64,000 nt of DNA from UBA822 sp965249775 (lineage in GTDB: Bacteria > Gemmatimonadota > Gemmatimonadetes > Longimicrobiales > Gaopeijiaceae): the NCBI GenBank assembly GCA_965249775.1, contig OZ252253.1:4340001-4404000 (forward strand), read 5' to 3'. Below are positions 1 through 8,228 of this stretch, piece by piece. The position numbers and the translations under genes were made by a program. The notes under the pieces were generated by a model. The model had not been told where the DNA came from, made no database searches, and saw only the letters and a list, made by a program, of their open reading frames with translations. How positions within the stretch are numbered: the first letter of the stretch is position 1; each line of letters starts with the position of its first letter.

Positions 1-311
1 CGAGGGTCGAGGGGACTGGTCTCAGCATAATCAGGGATCTGGTGGGGCACGGGGTGGGGCGCGAAGTGCACGAAGAACCCCAGGTGCCGAACTTTGGCGT
101 TTCTGGTACGGGGCCGGCCCTGCGGGAAGGCATGGTGTTGGCGATTGAGCCGATGCTGTCCTGCGGGACGTTCGAGATCCAGTGTCTCGACGATCGCTGG
201 ACGGTGGTTACGCGAGATGCGACTCGGACAGCCCACTTCGAGCACACCGTGGCGGTGACCGCTGCTGGCCCTCGAGTCCTCACGGCAGCCCCAGCGGAGG
301 CTCCGGCCTGA
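1..311 (+). CDS. map: Methionine aminopeptidase type I, C-terminal part (5' end outside window)
   Basis: Removes the initiator methionine from nascent proteins in the cytoplasm with a dinuclear metal site. The reading frame is open from position 3 and enters the window in the second half of the enzyme. Visible are the GHGVGREVHEEPQVPN segment with its metal-binding histidine, the AIEPM glutamate and the final AHFEHTVAV glutamate ligand. The gene stops with TGA at 309-311. Lying just upstream of rpmJ it fits the usual end of the spc/alpha ribosomal superoperon (secY-adk-map order). A short Ala/Pro-rich tail follows the catalytic domain. No infA lies between it and rpmJ. Confidence 0.93.
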   Translation, partial: RVEGTGLSIIRDLVGHGVGREVHEEPQVPNFGVSGTGPALREGMVLAIEPMLSCGTFEIQCLDDRWTVVTRDATRTAHFEHTVAVTAAGPRVLTAAPAEAPA

Positions 312-368
312 TCGTTCATTCTGCGGGCAAGCGAAAGACGAGGCTCCTCTCCCAATTTCGGCCGTGCC

Positions 369-397
369 TTGAGAGTAATCAATCGTTCCACTATCAT
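369..397 (+). promoter_or_regulatory. Possible sigma-70-type promoter ahead of rpmJ
   Basis: TTGAGA (369-374) and TATCAT (392-397) are separated by 17 bp in the 124-bp gap between map and rpmJ. A second AT-rich block, TATAAA (410-415), lies closer to the rpmJ start. This gap is clearly more AT-rich than the flanking genes. It could provide an internal promoter for the alpha-operon genes; the call rests only on hexamer resemblance. Confidence 0.35.
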
Positions 398-435
398 TAT
401 CTGCTCTGCTATAAACGTGCGTCAGGGTGCTGAAA

Positions 436-552
436 ATGAAGGTGCGTAGTAGCGTCAAACCGATGTGTGAAAACTGCAAAATCGTCCGGCGCAAGGGAGT
501 CGTACGGGTGATCTGTAGTCGTAACCCCAGGCATAAACAACGCCAGGGGTAA
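436..552 (+). CDS. rpmJ: 50S ribosomal protein L36, zinc-type
   Basis: This 38-residue protein is the smallest large-subunit component and contacts 23S rRNA near the factor-binding region. The frame reads from ATG 436 to TAA 550-552. It carries the four zinc ligands of the C+ form: Cys11, Cys14, Cys27 and His33 in a CxxC-x12-C-x5-H layout. It begins MKVRSSVKPMCENCK and ends in the basic RNPRHKQRQG. Its position between map and rpsM is the standard one. The gene is below the size that ORF finders usually report. Confidence 0.95.
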   Translation: MKVRSSVKPMCENCKIVRRKGVVRVICSRNPRHKQRQG

Positions 553-563
553 CCTGGCATGCA

Positions 564-589
564 ACGCCCCTGGTGCGTCTCGGGGGCGT
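564..589 (+). other. Hairpin in the rpmJ-rpsM leader
   Basis: Perfect 7-bp arms ACGCCCC (564-570) and GGGGCGT (583-589) enclose a 12-nt loop in the 111-bp gap ahead of rpsM. No T-run follows, so a terminator is unlikely. It could be an mRNA structure used in translational control of the S13-S11-S4-alpha genes, but nothing here shows which protein would bind it. Confidence 0.3.
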
Positions 590-663
590 CTGCGTAACCC
601 GTTGGTATGAATAGGTTTGCCCCCGAAATAGCGGGCCTACCAGGGAACTGAGAAGAAGGCCGT

Positions 664-1044
664 ATGGCACGAATCGCCGGTGTGGATCTTCCGAAGGAGA
701 AGCGGATCGAGGTCGCTTTGACCTACCTATACGGTATCGGTCCGTCGCGCTCGCGAGTGATCCTCGAGCACACCGGTGTGGATCCGGATCGACGTGCGGT
801 CGATCTCACCGATGACGACGTGAACAAGCTGCGTCAGGAAATCGAGGGGAACTACAAGATCGAGGGCGCCCTGCGCACCGAAGTGTCCATGAATATCAAG
901 CGTCTCATGGACATCGGTTGCTACCGGGGTCTCCGGCATCGACGCGGCCTTCCCGTGCGGGGGCAGCGCACCCACACGAACGCTCGAACCCACAAGGGTC
1001 AACGACGTGCGATCGCCGGTAAGAAGGTGGCTCCGAAGAAGTGA
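664..1044 (+). CDS. rpsM: 30S ribosomal protein S13
   Basis: S13 sits at the top of the 30S head and makes bridges to the 50S subunit and contacts to P-site tRNA. The 126-residue length is normal. The N-terminus MARIAGVDLPKEKRIEVAL is canonical, and the conserved RHRRGLPVRGQRTHTNART segment occupies about residues 91-109, followed by the basic tail KGQRRAIAGKKVAPKK. The ATG start is preceded by a GAGAAGAAGG ribosome-binding site. It leads the rpsM-rpsK-rpsD-rpoA-rplQ alpha-operon arrangement. Confidence 0.98.
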   Translation: MARIAGVDLPKEKRIEVALTYLYGIGPSRSRVILEHTGVDPDRRAVDLTDDDVNKLRQEIEGNYKIEGALRTEVSMNIKRLMDIGCYRGLRHRRGLPVRGQRTHTNARTHKGQRRAIAGKKVAPKK

Positions 1045-1056
1045 GGACGTTAACGC

Positions 1057-1446
1057 GTGACTGATGAGAAAACGCCGCGCAAGCGGAGCAAGAAAGTCGT
1101 CGAGGCGGAAGGGGTCGCCCACATCAAGGCGACGTTCAACAATACTCTGATCACGATCACCGATAGAGTCGGAAATACGGTTGTGTGGGGGAGTGCCGGA
1201 AAGGCCGGTTTCAAGGGCTCCAAGAAGTCGACGCCCTTTGCCGCCACGGTAGCGGCGGAGCAGTGCGGCCGTGAGGCCGTCGCCCTGGGTGTCAGGCGGG
1301 TCGATGTACGCGTTCAGGGGCCAGGCTCCGGGCGGGAGTCGGCCATTTCAGCCCTGGCGGCCGCGGGAATCCAAATCAAGTCGATCCAGGACGTAACGCC
1401 GCTTCCTCACAATGGATGCCGCCCCCCGAAGAAGCGCCGGGTTTAA
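1057..1446 (+). CDS. rpsK: 30S ribosomal protein S11
   Basis: S11 lies on the 30S platform near the mRNA exit (E-site) region. The 129-residue product has the conserved core HIKATFNNTLITITDRVGN (about 22-40), GPGSGRESA (88-96) and the signature C-terminus DVTPLPHNGCRPPKKRRV. It starts with GTG at 1057, 12 bp after the rpsM stop, with GAGGACG upstream as a plausible ribosome-binding site. The basic N-terminus (PRKRSKKVV) is typical of bacterial S11. Confidence 0.98.
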   Translation: MTDEKTPRKRSKKVVEAEGVAHIKATFNNTLITITDRVGNTVVWGSAGKAGFKGSKKSTPFAATVAAEQCGREAVALGVRRVDVRVQGPGSGRESAISALAAAGIQIKSIQDVTPLPHNGCRPPKKRRV

Positions 1447-1473
1447 CAGGGGCCGGGTCTAACAGAGAACAGT

Positions 1474-2109
1474 ATGGCACGACACACCGGACCAGTTTGC
1501 CGACTCTGCCGCCGCGAGGGGCAGAAGCTCTTCTTGAAGGGGCAGAAGTGCTACACGGAGAAGTGCGCCATCGAGCGGCGCGCCTATCCGCCGGGTCAGC
1601 ACGGTCCCGCCCATGCACGAAGGCGCAAGCAATCCGACTATGCCGTCCAGCTTCGCGAGAAGCAGAAGGTGAAGAGGATTTACGGACTCCATGAAAGGCA
1701 GTTTCGGACGCTTTTCGAGCGGGCATCCGCACGGGATGGAATCACGGGCGAGAACATGCTGATTTCTCTGGAGACCCGTTTGGACAACGTGATTTTCCGG
1801 ATGGGCTTCGCACCGAGCCGCGGCGCCGCCCGGCAGCTCGTTCGGCACCGCCACGTCGAGATCAACGGGCGGGTCGTGGACGTACCGTCCTACCAGGTGG
1901 GTGCCGGAGACGAGGTAGCCATCAAAGCCAAGTCCAAGGACTTGGCCACGGTGCAGGGGAGCCTGGAGGCTCGAACCCGCCCGTCCTTGGTGGAGTGGCT
2001 CGCCCTGGATGAGAAGAACCGCGTCGGCCGGATGACCCGCCAGCCTACGCGCCAGGATATCCCCCTGGCGGTCCAAGAACAGCTCATCGTGGAGCTCTAC
2101 TCGAAGTAA
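1474..2109 (+). CDS. rpsD: 30S ribosomal protein S4
   Basis: S4 is a primary 16S rRNA-binding protein that nucleates assembly of the 30S body; in E. coli it also represses its own operon. The 211-residue product has an N-terminal zinc-type cysteine set (Cys9, Cys12, Cys26, Cys31), then the S4 RNA-binding domain from about residue 100 (RLDNVIFRMGFAPSRGAARQ) and the HVEINGRVVDVPSYQVGAGD turn. Its stop TAA overlaps the rpoA ATG by one base, so the two are probably translationally coupled. Confidence 0.98.
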   Translation: MARHTGPVCRLCRREGQKLFLKGQKCYTEKCAIERRAYPPGQHGPAHARRRKQSDYAVQLREKQKVKRIYGLHERQFRTLFERASARDGITGENMLISLETRLDNVIFRMGFAPSRGAARQLVRHRHVEINGRVVDVPSYQVGAGDEVAIKAKSKDLATVQGSLEARTRPSLVEWLALDEKNRVGRMTRQPTRQDIPLAVQEQLIVELYSK

Positions 2110-3167
2110 TGGAGACTTCAGTGCAGATGGATTTAACCGGTTTGGTACTACCCGAGCGCATCGAGGTGGCACAGGCCTCGGAAGATGGGAGCAACGCGGA
2201 GTTTGTGGTCGAGCCCCTCGAGCGTGGTTTTGGCCATACGCTCGGAAACTCGGTAAGGCGGGTCCTGCTCTCGTCGCTTCGCGGAGCCGCAGTTTGGGCG
2301 TTCCGGGTCGACGGCGTCGTGCACGAGCACCAGACGATCGAGGGTGTGGTCGAGGACGTCCATCAGATCATTCAGAATCTAAAGTCTATCGTCGTCACTT
2401 TGGATGAGGATGTGTCCGAGGCGACGCTCGGGATCGGGGTGGATAAAGCGGGCCCGGTCACAACAGGCGATATCGTGCCGGTGGCTGGGGTGACGATACA
2501 CAATCCCGACCATCACCTGATGACGGTGCAGGACAAGCGCAAGTTCAACGTGGAATTGCACGTGCGGAAGGGACGGGGTTTCGTGCTTGCCGATCAGCAT
2601 GAGCTGCCGCGAGGAGCTCCGGTCGACATGGTGCGGATCGACTCGATCTTCAATCCAATCCGGCGCGCCAACTTCTCGGTTGAGGAAACACGGGTCGGGC
2701 AGCGTACCGACTTCGATCGGCTCTCATTGGTGGTGGAGACGAACGGATCTGTGGATGCAGAGTCGGCGGTTCATTATGCGGCCGCGTTGGTTCGTAAGCA
2801 TTTCGAGTTCATGCTGTACTTTGGAGAGGGTGGGGTGCCGCAGGTGACCCTTCCGGGCGCAGTCGAGGTGCCGGAGCAGCTGCGGGACCTGTTCGACCGC
2901 TCTATCGAGGATCTCGCCGAGTTGAGCGTCCGATCCCGGAACTCGCTTCAAAAGGAAAATATCCAAACGTTGGGCGACCTGGTCCAGCGGACGGAGGAAG
3001 AGATGTTGGGGATCGAGAATTTCGGCAAGAAATCGCTCACGGAAATTACGGTGTTTCTCGACGAGCACGAGTTGAACTTCGGAATGAACCTCAAGTCCGG
3101 CGATGACGGTCAACTGTTCTTGGTCGAAGACGATGCGGTGGAACCCCTAGAGGCGAGCGAGGAGTAG
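2109..3167 (+). CDS. rpoA: DNA-directed RNA polymerase subunit alpha
   Basis: Alpha forms the dimeric platform for RNA polymerase assembly, and its C-terminal domain contacts UP elements and activators. The 352-residue product has an alpha-NTD (FGHTLGNSVRRVLLSSLRG near residues 40-58; RADFNRxxxR-like features around YFGEGG) and an alpha-CTD with helix-hairpin-helix features at about 265-330 (SVRSRNSLQKENIQTLGDL, EEEMLGIENFGKKSL). An acidic tail follows, somewhat longer than in E. coli. The ATG overlaps the rpsD stop (TAATG). Confidence 0.98.
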   Translation: METSVQMDLTGLVLPERIEVAQASEDGSNAEFVVEPLERGFGHTLGNSVRRVLLSSLRGAAVWAFRVDGVVHEHQTIEGVVEDVHQIIQNLKSIVVTLDEDVSEATLGIGVDKAGPVTTGDIVPVAGVTIHNPDHHLMTVQDKRKFNVELHVRKGRGFVLADQHELPRGAPVDMVRIDSIFNPIRRANFSVEETRVGQRTDFDRLSLVVETNGSVDAESAVHYAAALVRKHFEFMLYFGEGGVPQVTLPGAVEVPEQLRDLFDRSIEDLAELSVRSRNSLQKENIQTLGDLVQRTEEEMLGIENFGKKSLTEITVFLDEHELNFGMNLKSGDDGQLFLVEDDAVEPLEASEE

Positions 3168-3176
3168 CGGTCGAGC

Positions 3177-3530
3177 ATGAGGCACCGCAAGAAGGGCCGG
3201 GCCCTTTCCCGGACGGTGAGCCATAAGAAGGCGACGATGCGGAATATGGCGACGTCACTCTTCCGCCACGAACGCATCGAGACTACCACGGCCAAAGCGA
3301 AAGAATTGCGTCCGTTCGCCGAGCGGCTGATCACATTAGGCAAACGTGGGGATCTCCACGCACGTCGGCTCGCAGGACGGTTGATCGCGGACCGCCAGGT
3401 TCTGGGCAAGCTGTTCGACGATATCGGGCCACGTTTTACGGAACGGCCCGGTGGCTACACCCGCATTCTCAAGCTGGGCAATCGGCGGGGCGACGCCGCG
3501 GAGATGGCGCTGATCGAGTTGGTCGATTAG
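3177..3530 (+). CDS. rplQ: 50S ribosomal protein L17
   Basis: L17 binds 23S rRNA near the peptide exit tunnel. The 117-residue product starts MRHRKKGRALSRTVSHKKAT and contains the conserved SLFRHERIETTTAKAKELRP and GGYTRILKLGNRRGDAAEMA segments, the latter closing the protein as in the family. The start lies 9 bp after the rpoA stop, which is the standard alpha-operon end. No insertions or extensions are evident. Confidence 0.98.
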   Translation: MRHRKKGRALSRTVSHKKATMRNMATSLFRHERIETTTAKAKELRPFAERLITLGKRGDLHARRLAGRLIADRQVLGKLFDDIGPRFTERPGGYTRILKLGNRRGDAAEMALIELVD

Positions 3531-3585
3531 ACTGGCGGGATCTTGCGTATCCAGGCACAGATCCAAACTGGGAGTACGGCTAGAC

Positions 3586-4119
3586 ATGGCATCGTTCGGA
3601 TCCCGAAGAGGTGAGGCTGGTGCTAGAACCTTGCCCTTGATGCTTGGGGCGTTTGTCGTGGCGGGAGGATTCTTCACCTGGTTGTACTTTCAGGCCGTCC
3701 CCGTGGAAGTCGAGGTTGTCCAGGGGGAGGAGCCCGTCGAGCAGATCATTGCAACGGTCGTGGCGACAGACACCTTTGGTCTGGATCCGATGGCGCAGGC
3801 GGGTAGGGTCATCGAGCTGCGCCGCTTGGGGGTGGAGAACCCCCTCCCGGGAAGTCCTCAGGCCTTTTTCGTTGGAGCTCCCGGCGATTACCTCATCTGG
3901 ATGTTGCCCGAGGTTACCGTGATCGGCGGGGAACTCGAGTACCGTGCGACGGTTTCGGTGACCGGAACGGTCCATGCCATGTCGGATAGTGTGAAGAATG
4001 CATGGATCGCAAGCGGTGGCCTCGCGGAGAGCGATGGGATTCTAGCCGACTTCGCGTTGTCCTTCCTCGAGGCCCGGGCGGTGAGCGTTACAGCCCCGCC
4101 TCAGCCAGAAGGCAACTGA
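3586..4119 (+). CDS. Small membrane-anchored protein of unknown function
   Basis: A 177-residue protein that I do not recognise. It has a short basic N-terminus, one hydrophobic segment at about residues 16-36 (LPLMLGAFVVAGGFFTWLYF) and a mostly beta-like, acidic extracytoplasmic part, suggesting a single-pass protein facing the periplasm. There is no lipobox and no known motif. It sits between rplQ and rpmB in the same direction, so it is probably co-transcribed with ribosomal genes, although its own role need not be ribosomal. The start ATG follows a weak upstream GGAGT. Confidence 0.6.
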   Translation: MASFGSRRGEAGARTLPLMLGAFVVAGGFFTWLYFQAVPVEVEVVQGEEPVEQIIATVVATDTFGLDPMAQAGRVIELRRLGVENPLPGSPQAFFVGAPGDYLIWMLPEVTVIGGELEYRATVSVTGTVHAMSDSVKNAWIASGGLAESDGILADFALSFLEARAVSVTAPPQPEGN

Positions 4120-4141
4120 CGGACCAGTCGGAGAAAAGAGT

Positions 4142-4357
4142 ATGGCTCGGGTATGTTATGTGTGTGGCAAGAGACCGCGGACCGGAAATAACGTCAGTCA
4201 CGCCCACAACAAGACGAAGCGCCGCTGGCTGCCGAATCTCCAGACGGTGAAGATCATTACCTCCGAAGGGGACCGGCGTCGCGTGCGTGTATGCACGACG
4301 TGTATCAAGGGTGGGAGAGTTGTGAAGGCCCCGCCGGTGGAGGTGGCCGAGGCATAG
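4142..4357 (+). CDS. rpmB: 50S ribosomal protein L28, zinc-type
   Basis: L28 is a small 23S rRNA-binding protein. The 71-residue product has the family pattern VCYVCGKRPRTGNNVSHAHN followed by KTKRRWLPNLQTVKI, and two CxxC pairs (Cys5/Cys8 and Cys51/Cys54) of the zinc-binding form. It starts with ATG 22 bp after the preceding stop, with GGAGAAAAG upstream as a ribosome-binding site. It is the last housekeeping gene before the terminator and the polysaccharide locus. Confidence 0.97.
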   Translation: MARVCYVCGKRPRTGNNVSHAHNKTKRRWLPNLQTVKIITSEGDRRRVRVCTTCIKGGRVVKAPPVEVAEA

Positions 4358-4383
4358 GGCTGACCGACAGACCGCGGTACATG

Positions 4384-4425
4384 ATGCTCCTGGGGCGTTT
4401 AGGCCCTCAGGAGCATTAGTGTTTT
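4384..4425 (+). terminator. Intrinsic terminator after rpmB
   Basis: ATGCTCCTG (4384-4392) pairs perfectly with CAGGAGCAT (4408-4416), and the GC block just inside the arms extends the stem imperfectly. A T-rich stretch, TAGTGTTTT (4417-4425), follows. It lies 26 bp beyond the rpmB stop and marks the boundary between the ribosomal operon and the glycan genes. Confidence 0.65.
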
Positions 4426-4451
4426 AGGGCTTCAGGCGCATTAGTGTTAAG
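4402..4451 (+). repeat. Two imperfect 25-bp tandem copies overlapping the terminator
   Basis: The downstream arm of the rpmB terminator is followed at a 25-bp period by a near copy: CAGGAGCATTAGTGTT at 4408-4423 and CAGGCGCATTAGTGTT at 4433-4448 differ at one base. Only the 3' half of the hairpin is duplicated, so the second copy cannot form the same stem. Confidence 0.6.
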
Positions 4452-4486
4452 GAGAGGGATCTCGAGTCACTTTGAGGGAGCGTAGC

Positions 4487-5899
4487 ATGGATGACGGGGC
4501 CGCATCCAGCGTTCACGAGGCAGACCCTGCGGGCGAGGGTCCGTCCCTGCAAACGATTCTGGACCCCGTGATTCTCCGGTTCGCCGTCCTCACCTATTTG
4601 GTCGTGTTGCCGCTCGGCCACCTCGTCGTCGTACCCGTCAACGACACGACGGCGGTGGGTAGTGACGTTTTCCTCGCGTTGGTCTTGCTCGCAGGGATCA
4701 TCGAGCTGGGCCGTGTGAGTGGCCCCTATTTTTCCGGGAAGGTAGAGAGAGTACCGTTGCTGTCCGGACACGGCGCCTTCCATATGGCGGCATTCCTCAT
4801 GATGGCCTTCAGCGCGTGGGTGGCGTTCGGTGGGATGTGGGGTCCAGACCCGACCTATGCTGCCCTCAAAGGCTCGGCTTTTGCAGCGCTGACCATGGGC
4901 GCTCTGGCTATCGTGTGGTGCGGCGCCGGATGGGAGAGGGCCGCCGATGCATGGCTCTTGGGGACCGCGATATGCTTGGTGGTGACGTGGTTCGGCGTCC
5001 TCTTGGGCCCCGAGGCACTTCAGTCGGACATGCTCCATGGTGAAGGGTCGATCCGGGGCCTTCCGATATCGCGCGTGTCGGGACCGTTCCCTCATCCGAA
5101 CATGTTCGGAGATTATTTGGTGGTGTCCGGCGCCATCCTCTGGGCGAGATGGAGGGCGCTGGGGGACATATTGGGGTGGGGTGCCGTTCTGGCAGCCTGG
5201 CTTCTGGCCGGGACTCTGGTGATGACCGTCTCCTCCGCGTGGCTCGGGGCCGGCGTACTGCTGGCCGCTATAGGCCTCCTCACGCTGCGCCAACGGGATA
5301 AGCGGCTGGCCATCCAATGGAAAAGGCCGGCTCCGATCATTCTGGTGGTCACGGGCGTCCTCCTCTTTACGGTGACACTGGCGGGGTTGGCTCTTCCGAT
5401 GGCCGTTGATGTGGCTGGGGTCTCGCTCACGGGGAGTGGAATCCGGCCCGCCATCTGGGGCTCGGCTCTGGAAGCATTCAAGGAGGCACCCATCGGGGGC
5501 GTGGGCGCCAGTCCAACCGTGGCGGTCGCGATCGACCCGTTCGACGCGACTGATGTCATGAGTTCTTGGGATGCACACAACATCTACTTGAGCATCCTCG
5601 GCCAGTTCGGACTGGTCGGGGCGGCTCTGTTAGGCGGGGCGGTCGCCGTGCTCGTCCGGACGTTGGCTCGGGCGGGAGCCATGCGTAAGCATGCGGTGCT
5701 GCTCGTGGCCCTGTTGGCGGTTGGAATCCACGGCATCGCGATCGCCAATGAAGAATTCCGACACCTATGGGCGTTGCTGGGCCTCGTCGGTTTGGCGGGC
5801 GTCCCGCAGTGGGCCCAAGGGCAATGGTGGAAGGAAGAGGGCTTCAAAGAAGGGGAAGGCGTGACCGATTCAGTTCCGTACAAGGTTGCCCAGGAGTGA
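4487..5899 (+). CDS. O-antigen ligase/polymerase-family membrane protein
   Basis: A polytopic inner-membrane protein of 470 residues with about 10-11 hydrophobic segments. It belongs to the WaaL/Wzy-like O-antigen ligase family, which transfers or polymerises undecaprenyl-linked oligosaccharide at the periplasmic face. The family signature is the large periplasmic loop with RVSGPFPHPNMFGDYLVVSG (about 190-210) and the later DAHNIYLSILGQFGLVG near 355-371, which carries the conserved histidine. ATG 4487 is chosen because GAGGGAG lies about 6 bp upstream; an in-frame TTG at 4472 would add five residues. The sequence cannot tell ligase from polymerase. It overlaps the next gene by 4 nt. Confidence 0.85.
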   Translation: MDDGAASSVHEADPAGEGPSLQTILDPVILRFAVLTYLVVLPLGHLVVVPVNDTTAVGSDVFLALVLLAGIIELGRVSGPYFSGKVERVPLLSGHGAFHMAAFLMMAFSAWVAFGGMWGPDPTYAALKGSAFAALTMGALAIVWCGAGWERAADAWLLGTAICLVVTWFGVLLGPEALQSDMLHGEGSIRGLPISRVSGPFPHPNMFGDYLVVSGAILWARWRALGDILGWGAVLAAWLLAGTLVMTVSSAWLGAGVLLAAIGLLTLRQRDKRLAIQWKRPAPIILVVTGVLLFTVTLAGLALPMAVDVAGVSLTGSGIRPAIWGSALEAFKEAPIGGVGASPTVAVAIDPFDATDVMSSWDAHNIYLSILGQFGLVGAALLGGAVAVLVRTLARAGAMRKHAVLLVALLAVGIHGIAIANEEFRHLWALLGLVGLAGVPQWAQGQWWKEEGFKEGEGVTDSVPYKVAQE

Positions 5900-7233
5900 A
5901 CCACTCGACCAGTGGCGCAACCGCAGTGCTCTTGGCGGTCGTCGCCTCGGCACTGCTCGGGCTGTCGGTCATAATCAACCCCGGTCTTGCGCTCCCTTTC
6001 TCCATCGAGTTGATCCTCCTGTTTGCATTCACGTTGTGGGGACTCTCCCGAGAGCGAGATCCCGATCTCCGGAGGTGGCTGACTCGACTGGTGCTGGCGA
6101 CCCTGGGGCTCCGTTTGCTGATGGTCTTGGTCGTTCAGTTCACCCTTTCGCCCGACTTCTTCGCACCCGATGCCCTCGGCTATGAAAGAATCGGGAAGGA
6201 GATCGGCGATTACTGGACCGGCAGCGGATTTGCGCCGCAGGCGATCCGCGAAGGTTGGCGCCCCGGATACTACCATCTCAATGCCGTCTTCCACGTGGCG
6301 TTTGGCGAATCCCGGCTCGCGCTGGTCGTACTCAACATGTTTGCGGGTGTGTGGACGGCGCTCATCACGTTTTATCTGACCAGGGAAATCCTGCCTGTCG
6401 CCTCCGCCAAGACGGCGGCATTACTCACGGGCGTTTTTCCGTCCATGGTGCTCTGGTCGATTCTCAACATTCGAGATGCATTGGCCGCCCTCTTCACGGT
6501 GGTGATCGTGCTGTACGGGATGCGGCTGTCCAAGAGATTCCAGCTTTCTCACGTCTGGATTTTCGCCGCAGCCATAGTCGGTCTGAGCTTGCTCAGGGAC
6601 TACATGGCCTTCCTCGTCGTAATGGGGCTCGCGATCGGAACTGTGACCGCGGTCCGCCCGGAACGGGTGGTCCCGACGATGTTCCTCGGCACGGTGGTCG
6701 CAGTGGCGTTGACCTATTTCGCCGATCAGGTTGGCCTGTTTTCGGCCATACGCCCCGAGGGGCTTCTCGAGACGGCGCAAGGATTGCGGAGTGGGCTACA
6801 GCAGGGGGCCACCTCCGCGTTCGGAGTTGGAGCGGAGACCCGTACCATCCAAGCGGCCCTCCAATACATTCCGGTCGGCGGCTCCTACCTACTCTTTGCG
6901 CCCTTCCCGTGGAATGTCGAAACCGCGCTTCAGACGGCTGCGATGCCGGAGACGCTCCTCTGGTATCCTCTGTTTCTTGCGTCGCTTCTCGGATTGCGAA
7001 TCTGCATCCGAGACCGCCTGACCACGGCCCTCGTTCCCGTGTCCGTGCTTCTGGTCGTCGTGTCGAGCTATGCCCTGGTGGAGGGGAACTTCGGGACGGC
7101 GTATCGGCATCGGGCCCAGATCATGCCTCTCTTCTTCGTCTTTTCGGGGGTCGGCCTCAGCTGGGTCAAGGTCCGGGTCATCGGCCAGACGAAATGGTGG
7201 CAGACGAGGACCAGGGTACGTTCCCGAGCATAG
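5896..7233 (+). CDS. GT-C-type polytopic glycosyltransferase-like protein (PMT/ArnT-like)
   Basis: A 445-residue membrane protein with about 10-12 hydrophobic segments. An acidic first loop, SPDFFAPDALGYERIGKEIG (about 80-99), and REGWRPGYYHLNAVFH match the GT-39/83-type layout in which an Asp after the first transmembrane helix is catalytic; such enzymes use polyprenyl-phosphate sugars. GTG 5896 overlaps the previous TGA (GTGA), so the two are coupled. An in-frame extension upstream lies inside the previous gene and is rejected. Substrate is not predictable. It could alternatively be a non-catalytic O-antigen polymerase relative. Confidence 0.7.
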   Translation: MNHSTSGATAVLLAVVASALLGLSVIINPGLALPFSIELILLFAFTLWGLSRERDPDLRRWLTRLVLATLGLRLLMVLVVQFTLSPDFFAPDALGYERIGKEIGDYWTGSGFAPQAIREGWRPGYYHLNAVFHVAFGESRLALVVLNMFAGVWTALITFYLTREILPVASAKTAALLTGVFPSMVLWSILNIRDALAALFTVVIVLYGMRLSKRFQLSHVWIFAAAIVGLSLLRDYMAFLVVMGLAIGTVTAVRPERVVPTMFLGTVVAVALTYFADQVGLFSAIRPEGLLETAQGLRSGLQQGATSAFGVGAETRTIQAALQYIPVGGSYLLFAPFPWNVETALQTAAMPETLLWYPLFLASLLGLRICIRDRLTTALVPVSVLLVVVSSYALVEGNFGTAYRHRAQIMPLFFVFSGVGLSWVKVRVIGQTKWWQTRTRVRSRA

Positions 7234-7247
7234 GGGTCTCAACTCCG

Positions 7248-8177
7248 TCACCTTTCAGCCCTCTGCGGGCGACGGACCCAGTTCCAAGCCGCGATCTGCG
7301 CACACCTGATGAAGCGGGGAGAGAAGCCCATGGTAGACTTCTCGAGCAGGGCTCGCCGTAAGAATCGTAGTGCGGCCTTGGAGTCGTGATTGTCGTTGGC
7401 AATGCCAGCCAGGAACACCATTCTGCTTGCTCGCATCAAGCTGCGGTAAGGGCCGTAAACCGAACGCAGATGCGGGTCCGAGTCGACTTTCTGCAAGATG
7501 TAGTCGACGCGGCGGGTTGCCACGGTGATGTCCTGGTTGAGCATTGTCCGCCCAGAGTGCTGGACGATCGCACTATTCACGGCGGCCAACCGATCCACCG
7601 GGTGGTCCGCGCTGATTCGGAGCCAGAGCTCCCAGTCTTCGGATCCGGTCAACAACGGGTTCGTGTCAAGACGGTACTCGGAGTAGATGTCGCGGTGAAT
7701 GAAGACGCCTATGCAAGAGAGGAAGTTGCCGATGGCAATGGAGCGGAGGTGGTTTCGTATACTCGGCACGGGCCAGTAGCGCACATGTCGTCCGTGCTCG
7801 TCCACGCTTCGGTACAGGTTGTGGAAGAACTTCGCGCCCGTCTCGACCGCGAACTTGCCTGCCTGGCGGACGTTCTGGGGGTACATGAGATCGTCGGAAT
7901 CGAGAAAAGTGACGTAGTCGGCGGTCGCCTTCGACATCCCCGTATTCCGAGATGCGGCCCGCTCCAGGTTCACTTCATGCCGGTAGTACAGGAGATTTGC
8001 GTGGGTCTCCATCAAGTCGGACATGACCTCAGGCGTTTCGTCGGTCGAGCAGTTGTCGACGACGATGATCTCGGTGGCCGGCTCCTCTTGAAGGAACACG
8101 GTCTCGAGAGTCTTCATTAGCCGGGTTGCCCGATTGTACGTGGGGATGACCACGGCGAAGGTTGGACGGTCACTCAT
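7248..8177 (-). CDS. Glycosyltransferase family 2
   Basis: A 309-residue soluble GT-A enzyme that transfers sugar from a nucleotide-sugar to a lipid-linked acceptor at the cytoplasmic membrane. It starts with the GT2 nucleotide-binding strand FAVVIPTYNRATRL, has VVDNCSTDETPEV (about 40-52) and the metal-binding FLDSDD motif (about 91-96). The C-terminal third is helical and basic, without membrane segments. It is the 3'-most gene of the minus-strand CDP-sugar module. Donor and acceptor cannot be read from sequence. Confidence 0.88.
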   Translation of the reverse strand: MSDRPTFAVVIPTYNRATRLMKTLETVFLQEEPATEIIVVDNCSTDETPEVMSDLMETHANLLYYRHEVNLERAASRNTGMSKATADYVTFLDSDDLMYPQNVRQAGKFAVETGAKFFHNLYRSVDEHGRHVRYWPVPSIRNHLRSIAIGNFLSCIGVFIHRDIYSEYRLDTNPLLTGSEDWELWLRISADHPVDRLAAVNSAIVQHSGRTMLNQDITVATRRVDYILQKVDSDPHLRSVYGPYRSLMRASRMVFLAGIANDNHDSKAALRFLRRALLEKSTMGFSPRFIRCAQIAAWNWVRRPQRAER

Positions 8178-8228
8178 CGCAAGAGGAACGTCGACGAGTC
8201 AACTCGAGTTGCACTATCTGCATGAGCA

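Noticed and set aside
4424..5578. Minus-strand open frame of 384 codons opposite the O-antigen ligase-like gene
   Set aside because: It is the shadow of a membrane protein gene; the product is polar and low-complexity, without motifs or a ribosome-binding site.
6255..7361. Plus-strand open frame of 368 codons in another phase over the GT-C gene
   Set aside because: The Arg/Gly/Ser-rich translation has no motif, and the GT-C frame in the same stretch shows the expected membrane periodicity.
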